Source: Eudoraea sp. (GTDB taxonomy: Bacteria; Bacteroidota; Bacteroidia; Flavobacteriales; Flavobacteriaceae). Taken from it: a stretch of DNA of 6,344 bases. Positions 1 through 4,348 of the stretch are shown one piece after another; position 1 is the stretch's first letter, and each line of letters opens with the position of its first letter. The stretch lies in NCBI GenBank assembly GCA_013042925.1, contig JABDPH010000470.1, positions 1 to 6,344 of the forward strand. Direction: 5' to 3'. The notes under the pieces are model-generated. The model saw only the letters and a list, made by a program, of their open reading frames with translations. It was not told where the DNA came from and did no database searches. Position numbers and translations under genes: made by a program.

Positions 1-82
1 GGCGTATGCATACGCAAATGGTAAATTGGTGTCCGAAGCTGAATTAATGGCCCAAATCGTAAAAACAAAACAAAAGGATTAG
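1..82 (+). CDS. fabZ: C-terminal end of FabZ-type 3-hydroxyacyl-ACP dehydratase, probably the LpxC-FabZ fusion (partial, 5' end outside window)
   Basis: One open frame enters from the left edge (base 1 is a third codon position) and ends at TAG 80-82, giving 26 residues. The visible tail reads AYANGKLVSEAELMAQIVK, followed by a short lysine-rich end. This resembles the last beta strand of FabZ, where the phrase 'G-x-x-x-x-E-A-x-L-M-A' is typical. In Bacteroidota, FabZ is usually fused behind LpxC, the UDP-3-O-acyl-GlcNAc deacetylase that performs the committed step of lipid A synthesis, and this gene normally sits directly before lpxA, as here. The fusion itself cannot be seen because the window starts too late. 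The stop is one base from the lpxA start, which implies one transcript and probably translational coupling. The last codons carry an AAGGA (74-78) that can serve as the lpxA ribosome binding site. Confidence 0.72.
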   Translation, partial: AYAYANGKLVSEAELMAQIVKTKQKD

Positions 83-83
83 T

Positions 84-869
84 ATGAATCAACCGCTTGC
101 CTACGTTCACCCGGGAGCTAAAATTGCAAAAAATGTAGTTATTGAACCATTTACCACTATTCATAATAATGTGGTAATTGGCGATGGTACCTGGATAGGC
201 TCTAATGTTACCATTATGGAAGGTGCCCGCATTGGGAAGAATTGCAATATTTTTCCGGGAGCGGTTATATCAGCACCTCCTCAGGATCTTAAATATGAAG
301 GAGAGGAAACCACAGTAGTTATTGGGAATAATACCACGATCAGAGAGTGTGCTACTATTCACAAAGGTACACGCGACAGAATGAAAACGGTGATTGGTAA
401 AAATTGTCTTATAATGGCCTATTGTCATGTTGCTCACGATTGTTTTGTGGGTAATAATTGTATTTTCTCCAATAATTCAACCCTTGCCGGACATGTAACT
501 ATAGGCGACAATGTTATTCTTGCAGGTCTGGTTGCAGTACATCAGTTTGTCTCAATTGGTAATCATGCGTTCGTAACCGGGGGATCTTTAGTTCGTAAAG
601 ATGTTCCACCCTATGTAAAAGGAGCAAGAGAGCCTATGTCGTATGTTGGAATAAATTCTGTGGGACTGCGAAGAAGAGGATTCGATTCAGATAAAATTAG
701 GGAGATACAGAATATCTATAGAATACTATATCAGAAGAATTATAACAATACTCAGGCTGTACAGATCATTGAAGCAGAAATGGAGGCTACTCCCGAGAGA
801 GATGAAATTTTACAATTTATTCGTGATTCTCAAAGAGGAATTATGAAAGGTTATTTTAGTACAAATTAA
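84..869 (+). CDS. lpxA: Acyl-ACP--UDP-N-acetylglucosamine O-acyltransferase (LpxA)
   Basis: LpxA transfers an (R)-3-hydroxyacyl chain from ACP to the 3-OH of UDP-GlcNAc, the first step of lipid A synthesis, in the cytoplasm as a homotrimer. The protein has 261 residues, the normal family length (E. coli 262). Residues about 7-180 are hexapeptide repeats of a left-handed beta helix; residues about 190-261 are the helical C-terminal domain, opening with GLRRRGF (194-200). The motif HVAHDC (115-120) contains His118, equivalent to the E. coli catalytic base His125, and His115, equivalent to His122. His137 (AGHV) and His153 (AVHQF) match E. coli His144 and His160. Gly166 lies where E. coli has the 'hydrocarbon ruler' Gly173, which permits long acyl chains. 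The ATG at 84 is preceded by AAGGA at 74-78 and lies one base after the upstream stop; efp follows after 6 bases. The assignment is secure; only the exact chain length is inferred. Confidence 0.97.
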   Translation: MNQPLAYVHPGAKIAKNVVIEPFTTIHNNVVIGDGTWIGSNVTIMEGARIGKNCNIFPGAVISAPPQDLKYEGEETTVVIGNNTTIRECATIHKGTRDRMKTVIGKNCLIMAYCHVAHDCFVGNNCIFSNNSTLAGHVTIGDNVILAGLVAVHQFVSIGNHAFVTGGSLVRKDVPPYVKGAREPMSYVGINSVGLRRRGFDSDKIREIQNIYRILYQKNYNNTQAVQIIEAEMEATPERDEILQFIRDSQRGIMKGYFSTN

Positions 870-875
870 TTATTT

Positions 876-1439
876 ATGGCAAATACATCAGATATTAGAA
901 AAGGATTATGCATTAAGTACAACAATGATATTTATAAAATTGTTGAGTTTTTACACGTAAAACCTGGTAAAGGGCCGGCTTTTGTGCGTACAAAGCTTAA
1001 AAGTCTTACCAGCGGAAAAGTATTGGATAATACATTCTCTGCAGGCCATAAAATTGAGGATGTACGTGTGGAAACCAGATCTTACCAATTTTTATATTCT
1101 GATGGGACGACTTATCATTTCATGAACACGGACGATTACAACCAAATCTCCTTGCAGGAAGAAATATTGGATGCTCCCGAACTTCTCAAAGAAGGAGAAA
1201 TTGTGACCATAATGTTTAATACGGAAGACAGTATGCCTTTAACAGTTGATATGCCGGCTAGTGTAGTTCTTGAAGTTACTCATACTGAGCCCGGTCTTAA
1301 GGGAAACACAGCAACAAATGCTTCCAAACCGGCGGTTGTTGAGACCGGAGCAAAGGTAAATGTACCGCTTTTTATCAATGAAGGAGACAAAATTAAAATT
1401 GATACTGAAAAGGGTTCTTATATGGAAAGAGCTAAATAG
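876..1439 (+). CDS. efp: Translation elongation factor P
   Basis: EF-P binds between the P and E sites of stalled ribosomes and stimulates peptide bond formation at proline runs. The protein has 187 residues, the usual length. It shows the N-terminal KOW-like domain (about 1-65) with the tip loop HVKPGKGPAF (27-36), in which Lys32 corresponds to the E. coli modified Lys34. A middle OB domain follows, then a C-terminal OB domain with the EF-P signature EPGLKGNTATNASKP (138-152) and the ending VPLFINEGDKIKIDT (163-177). The loop carries proline after the lysine-glycine (PGKGP), a form seen in EF-Ps thought to work without lysine modification; no epmA or epmB homologue is visible in this window. 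The gene lies 6 bases behind lpxA with no strong Shine-Dalgarno, so it probably belongs to the lpx operon. An antisense frame over its 3' end is a shadow. Confidence 0.98.
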   Translation: MANTSDIRKGLCIKYNNDIYKIVEFLHVKPGKGPAFVRTKLKSLTSGKVLDNTFSAGHKIEDVRVETRSYQFLYSDGTTYHFMNTDDYNQISLQEEILDAPELLKEGEIVTIMFNTEDSMPLTVDMPASVVLEVTHTEPGLKGNTATNASKPAVVETGAKVNVPLFINEGDKIKIDTEKGSYMERAK

Positions 1440-1444
1440 TAAGT

Positions 1445-1469
1445 TACTGTATATAAACACGTTATAGTA
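1445..1469 (+). other. Weak AU-rich stem-loop after efp (possible attenuator or terminator)
   Basis: TACTGTA (1445-1451) can pair with TATAGTA (1463-1469) in a 7-bp stem with one G-U pair and an 11-base loop, followed by TTTT (1470-1473) and further T-rich sequence. Only one G-C pair is present, so the stem would be unstable. It is recorded because the efp-lpxD gap contains little else. It may have no function. Confidence 0.2.
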
Positions 1470-1495
1470 TTTTATATTTAGTTTTAATTTATATA

Positions 1496-1503
1496 TAATT
1501 TTG
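1496..1503 (+). promoter_or_regulatory. Candidate Bacteroidota -7 element (TAATTTTG) before the lpxD-like gene
   Basis: TAATTTTG fits the Bacteroidota -7 consensus TAnnTTTG. A TTTA at 1471-1474 sits at roughly the distance expected of the -33 TTTG box but matches only three of four bases. The GTG start lies just 11 bases after the box, so a transcript from here would have a leader of only a few bases. The surrounding DNA is almost pure A/T, so a chance match is quite possible. Confidence 0.25.
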
Positions 1504-1514
1504 ATAAATAATTT

Positions 1515-2450
1515 GTGAAATTTCCTAAGCCATATTCTTTAAAGCAAATTGCAGGGATTATTAATTCTGAATATATAGGAGCAGATGACTTTTCTATTTT
1601 TGGGATGAATGAAATACATGTCGTAGAAGAAGGAGACATTGTATTTGTAGACCATCCAAAGTATTATGATAAAGCACTAAATTCTAAGGCTACTGTAGTT
1701 TTAATAAATAAAAAAGTAGATTGCCCCGCTGGCAAGGCTTTACTTATTTCAGAGGATCCATTTAGGGATTTTAATGTTCTTACCGATTATTTCAAACCTT
1801 TTGAAAAATCAGATTTGATGATTTCCAAATCTGCCAAAATAGGAAAAAACACGCATATACAACCTAATGTGTTTATTGGTAATAATGTTGAAATAGGAGA
1901 CCATTGCATTATTCATCCCAATGTCTGCATATATGATAATTGTATTATTGGAGATCATGTCACTATTCATGCCGGAACAGTCCTTGGAGCAGATGCTTTC
2001 TATTATAAGAATAGACCAGAGGGCTATGATAAATTGCTTTCAGGAGGACGTGTTGTAATAGAAGATCATGTAGATATTGGAGCTCTATGTACAATAGACA
2101 GGGGTGTTACGGGAGATACAACTATTAAGAAAGGTAGTAAGCTCGATAATCAGATTCAGGTAGGGCATGATACAGTTATCGGACAGAAGTGTCTGATTGC
2201 TTCACAAACAGGAATTGCCGGCTGCGTTGTGATTGAGGATGAAGTTACTATTTGGGGTCAGGTGGGAATAATAAGTGGTATTACCATAGGAAAGAAAGCT
2301 GTTATAATGGCCCAGGCTGGTATTGGAAGATCTCTGGAAGGGGGTAAAAGTTATTTGGGAAGTCCGGCTGGTGAATCTCGTGAAAAATTCAAAGAATTAG
2401 CCCATCTCCGCAGTCTTCCGTCCATTTTAAAAGAATTAAAGAAACAATAA
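1515..2450 (+). CDS. lpxD: LpxD-family UDP-3-O-acylglucosamine N-acyltransferase-like protein (short paralogue)
   Basis: LpxD adds the second 3-hydroxyacyl chain, to the 2-amino group of UDP-3-O-acyl-glucosamine. This protein has 311 residues, against about 340 for canonical LpxD. Residues 1-100 resemble the LpxD N-terminal nucleotide-binding domain (FPKPYSLKQIA; FVDHPKYYDKAL, where many LpxDs have NPKY). Residues about 104-270 are left-handed beta-helix hexapeptides including IDRGVTGDTTI (194-204), DNQIQVGHD (211-219) and QTGIAG (231-236). A short helix-prone tail (285-311) follows. His218 matches E. coli catalytic His239; the position of E. coli His276 is Gly255 in my manual alignment. The GTG start is forced by an in-frame TAA at 1509-1511 and gives the expected MKFPKPYSL beginning. 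Flavobacteria commonly have a full-length lpxD upstream of lpxC-fabZ and this second copy after efp; the first lies outside the window, so this may act on another nucleotide-sugar or acyl substrate. Family is certain, exact function is not. Confidence 0.85.
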   Translation: MKFPKPYSLKQIAGIINSEYIGADDFSIFGMNEIHVVEEGDIVFVDHPKYYDKALNSKATVVLINKKVDCPAGKALLISEDPFRDFNVLTDYFKPFEKSDLMISKSAKIGKNTHIQPNVFIGNNVEIGDHCIIHPNVCIYDNCIIGDHVTIHAGTVLGADAFYYKNRPEGYDKLLSGGRVVIEDHVDIGALCTIDRGVTGDTTIKKGSKLDNQIQVGHDTVIGQKCLIASQTGIAGCVVIEDEVTIWGQVGIISGITIGKKAVIMAQAGIGRSLEGGKSYLGSPAGESREKFKELAHLRSLPSILKELKKQ

Positions 2451-2484
2451 GTCATTAACCACCTAAAAATAGTTTTCAAAAATA

Positions 2485-2492
2485 TATTTTTG
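2485..2492 (+). promoter_or_regulatory. Candidate Bacteroidota -7 element (TATTTTTG) before sucD
   Basis: TATTTTTG is an exact match to the TAnnTTTG consensus. It lies 23 bases before the sucD ATG, which would give a leader of roughly 15-20 bases, a normal length. No TTTG is found at the -33 position, so the promoter would rest on the -7 box alone. The 65-base gap and the functional change from lipid A genes to sucD make a separate promoter reasonable. Confidence 0.38.
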
Positions 2493-2515
2493 CGTAATTA
2501 AAAGATAAACCGACT

Positions 2516-3388
2516 ATGAGCGTATTAGTAAATAAAGATTCCAGGATAATTGTTCAAGGCTTTACCGGCAGTGAAGGGACTTTTCATTCAGAACAGATGA
2601 TAGCCTATGGCACAAACGTGGTTGGCGGGGTAACGCCGGGCAAAGGGGGTCAGGAACACCTGGGAAAACCTGTTTTTAATACAGTAGAAGAAGCCGTTCA
2701 AAGTGTAGGTGCAGACACTACAATCATTTTTGTGCCGCCCGCATTTGCGGCTGATGCAATTATGGAAGCGGCCAGTGCTGGAATTAAAGTTATAATAACA
2801 ATCACTGAGGGTATTCCTGTAGCCGATATGGTTAAAACCAATAATTATATTAAACACCGAGATTGCACTCTAATTGGACCAAATTGTCCGGGAGTAATTA
2901 CTCCGGAAGAGGCCAAAGTAGGTATTATGCCCGGTTTTGTATTTAAGAAAGGAAATATAGGTATTGTATCTAAATCCGGAACATTAACTTATGAAGCTGC
3001 TGACCAGGTAGTCAGACAAGGATTGGGTATTACCACCGCTATTGGTATTGGGGGAGATCCAATAATAGGCACTACTACAAAAGAAGCAGTAGAATTGCTT
3101 ATAAATGATCCTGAAACCGAATGTGTGGTCATGATAGGAGAAATAGGAGGACAGTTGGAAGCAGATGCGGCTAAATGGTATAAAGCTAGTGGAAGTAAAA
3201 AGCCAATAGTTGGTTTTATAGCTGGTGAAACAGCGCCGGCCGGTAGAACAATGGGCCATGCCGGGGCAATTGTAGGAGGGACAGACGATACTGCTCAGGC
3301 AAAAAAGCGAATTATGCGTGAATGTGGAATTAATGTTGTGGATTCTCCTGCAGAGATTGGGAAGAAAGTCAAAGAAGTGGTTGGATAA
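2516..3388 (+). CDS. sucD: Succinyl-CoA synthetase (ADP-forming) alpha subunit
   Basis: SucD pairs with SucC to interconvert succinyl-CoA and succinate with substrate-level phosphorylation in the TCA cycle, in the cytoplasm. The protein has 290 residues (E. coli 289). The CoA-binding Rossmann domain carries GFTGSEGTFHSEQ (15-27) and GGVTPGKGG (37-45). IGPNCPGVITP (120-130) and SKSGTLTYE (152-160) follow in family order. The ligase domain has IGEIGG (207-212), with Glu209 equivalent to E. coli Glu208, and MGHAGAI (246-252), whose His248 is the phosphorylated catalytic histidine (E. coli His246). All key residues are present. The start ATG follows an A-rich leader with no clear Shine-Dalgarno, common in Bacteroidota. 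No sucC lies next to it in this window. An intrinsic terminator follows 41 bases after the stop, so the transcript probably ends there. Antisense frames within it are shadows. Confidence 0.98.
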   Translation: MSVLVNKDSRIIVQGFTGSEGTFHSEQMIAYGTNVVGGVTPGKGGQEHLGKPVFNTVEEAVQSVGADTTIIFVPPAFAADAIMEAASAGIKVIITITEGIPVADMVKTNNYIKHRDCTLIGPNCPGVITPEEAKVGIMPGFVFKKGNIGIVSKSGTLTYEAADQVVRQGLGITTAIGIGGDPIIGTTTKEAVELLINDPETECVVMIGEIGGQLEADAAKWYKASGSKKPIVGFIAGETAPAGRTMGHAGAIVGGTDDTAQAKKRIMRECGINVVDSPAEIGKKVKEVVG

Positions 3389-3416
3389 TTCAGAATAAAG
3401 TACAATTATCCAATCA
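3378..3416 (+). repeat. Inverted repeat spanning the sucD stop codon
   Basis: TTGGATAATT (3381-3390) and AATTATCCAA (3404-3413) are perfect 10-base inverted arms with a 13-base loop. The pairing extends outward by one G-U, one G-C and one A-U pair (3378-3380 with 3414-3416), making 13 pairs. The left arm contains the last codons and TAA stop of sucD. There is no T-run behind it, so it is not a terminator by itself, but the real terminator hairpin begins 13 bases later. It may form a 3'-end RNA structure. Confidence 0.5.
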
Positions 3417-3428
3417 ATAGCTTATAGG

Positions 3429-3455
3429 AAAATCCCGAATTAGTCGGGATTTTTT
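3429..3455 (+). terminator. Rho-independent terminator after sucD
   Basis: The arms AAAATCCCGA (3429-3438) and TCGGGATTTT (3444-3453) pair over 10 bases around a 5-base loop (ATTAG), with a GC-rich core CCCG/CGGG. The right arm runs straight into a tract of six T (3450-3455). The left arm starts with A residues, so the hairpin could also work for transcripts on the - strand, although no - strand gene is present. It separates sucD from fabG. Confidence 0.9.
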
Positions 3456-3479
3456 ATAGCCTTTATCTTAAACAAAACT

Positions 3480-3487
3480 TATATTTG
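3480..3487 (+). promoter_or_regulatory. Candidate Bacteroidota -7 element (TATATTTG) before fabG
   Basis: TATATTTG matches TAnnTTTG exactly and lies 29 bases before the fabG ATG, giving a leader of about 20-25 bases. A promoter is required here because a strong terminator sits between sucD and fabG. No well-spaced TTTG -33 box is seen; the nearest T-rich elements (TTTA at 3462-3465, TTTT at 3452-3455) are too close or too far. Confidence 0.45.
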
Positions 3488-3516
3488 GATTACTAGTGTG
3501 CAAATAATACAACGAT

Positions 3517-4263
3517 ATGAAAATATTAGAAGGAAAGATAGTTATCATAACCGGTGCAAGTCGGGGAATAGGAATGGGTATAGCAAGAATATTTGCTGAA
3601 CATGGGGCAAATGTTGCATTTACCTATAGTTCAAGCGAAGCCCCTGCTCTTGAGCTTGAAAAGGAGCTTAATTCAATAGGAGTTAAAGCTAAAGCGTACA
3701 AAAGTAACGCAGCTAGTTTTAAGGATTCTGAAGATTTAATTGCGAAGGTTCTTGAGGATTTCGGCGGCATAGACGTATTAATTAACAATGCAGGTATTAC
3801 AAAAGACAAGCTGTTAATGAGGATGGGAGAAGACGATTTCGATAAGGTTATAGAGATAAATCTAAAATCTGTTTTTAATATGACTAAGGCTGTGCAACGT
3901 ACAATGTTAAAACAGCGCAAGGGATCAATAATAAACATGAGTAGTGTGGTTGGTGTAAAAGGGAATGCAGGTCAAGCCAATTATGCTGCTTCCAAAGCTG
4001 GTATCTTAGGCTTTACAAAATCTGTAGCTCTTGAACTTGGTTCAAGAAATATTCGGTGTAATGCTATTGCGCCCGGATTTATTGAAACAGAAATGACTGA
4101 TAAACTAGATGAAGAAACAGTACAGGGTTGGAGAGAGGCTATTCCATTGAAGCGAGGTGGGACACCGGAAGATGTAGCTAATGCCTGTTTATTCCTGGCA
4201 TCCGATCTTTCTGCCTACGTTACCGGACAAGTATTAAATGTTGATGGCGGAATGCTGACTTAA
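3517..4263 (+). CDS. fabG: 3-oxoacyl-ACP reductase (short-chain dehydrogenase)
   Basis: FabG reduces 3-oxoacyl-ACP to (R)-3-hydroxyacyl-ACP with NADPH, in the fatty acid elongation cycle. The protein has 248 residues, typical of FabG. Cofactor-binding TGASRGIG is at 12-19 and NNAG at 90-93. The catalytic tetrad is Asn115 (EINLKS), Ser143 (MSSVVG), Tyr156 and Lys160 (NYAASK). IAPGFIETEMT (184-194) and the C-terminal VTGQVLNVDGGM (235-246) are strongly FabG-like rather than generic SDR. The ATG at 3517 gives the standard short lead before the first beta strand; no Shine-Dalgarno is apparent. It stands alone behind a terminator with its own candidate promoter, and the next gene follows after 85 bases in the same direction. 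Its product is the acyl donor for LpxA and LpxD enzymes and the substrate for FabZ, whose end lies at the left edge. A different SDR substrate cannot be fully excluded. Confidence 0.92.
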   Translation: MKILEGKIVIITGASRGIGMGIARIFAEHGANVAFTYSSSEAPALELEKELNSIGVKAKAYKSNAASFKDSEDLIAKVLEDFGGIDVLINNAGITKDKLLMRMGEDDFDKVIEINLKSVFNMTKAVQRTMLKQRKGSIINMSSVVGVKGNAGQANYAASKAGILGFTKSVALELGSRNIRCNAIAPGFIETEMTDKLDEETVQGWREAIPLKRGGTPEDVANACLFLASDLSAYVTGQVLNVDGGMLT

Positions 4264-4310
4264 CCGGGAGTTAAAGCACTTTAACAAATACTATATAAAA
4301 AGCTTATTGG

Positions 4311-4337
4311 GGCAGACTGTAGTCTTTGGCGTCTGTC
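4311..4337 (+). promoter_or_regulatory. Stem-loop in the leader of the VWA membrane protein gene
   Basis: GGCAGAC (4311-4317) can pair with GTCTGTC (4331-4337) in a 7-bp stem with one G-U pair and a 13-base loop; one more G-U pair (4310 with 4338) is possible. It is followed by TAAAAAATTTC and then the ATG at 4349, so the hairpin ends 11 bases before the start codon. There is no T-run after it on the + strand, so it is not a terminator for fabG. It might affect translation of the next gene. An inexact promoter-like TAGTCTTTG (4320-4328, spacing 3 instead of 2) falls within the loop. Confidence 0.35.
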
Positions 4338-4348
4338 TAAAAAATTTC

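Noticed and set aside
1239..1460. Open frame of 73 codons on the - strand over the end of efp
   Set aside because: It lies almost entirely antisense to a secure gene, its translation is rich in Phe, Ser and Cys without any recognisable motif, and there is no start signal of note.
84..2450. Repeated hexapeptide pattern in lpxA and lpxD as a possible DNA repeat or duplication
   Set aside because: The similarity is at protein level (left-handed beta-helix repeats of both families). The DNA does not show a recent tandem duplication.
2588..3259. Two antisense open frames (89 and 91 codons) within sucD
   Set aside because: Both are opposite to a fully conserved sucD and have low-complexity, Tyr/Phe/Ser/Cys-rich translations; they are shadows of its codon use.
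3624..3938. Antisense open frame of 104 codons within fabG
   Set aside because: It overlaps the conserved core of FabG and shows no family resemblance.
4311..4337. Reading the leader hairpin as a fabG terminator
   Set aside because: The stem is followed by an A-run, not a T-run, on the + strand, and on the - strand it lacks an immediate T-tract.
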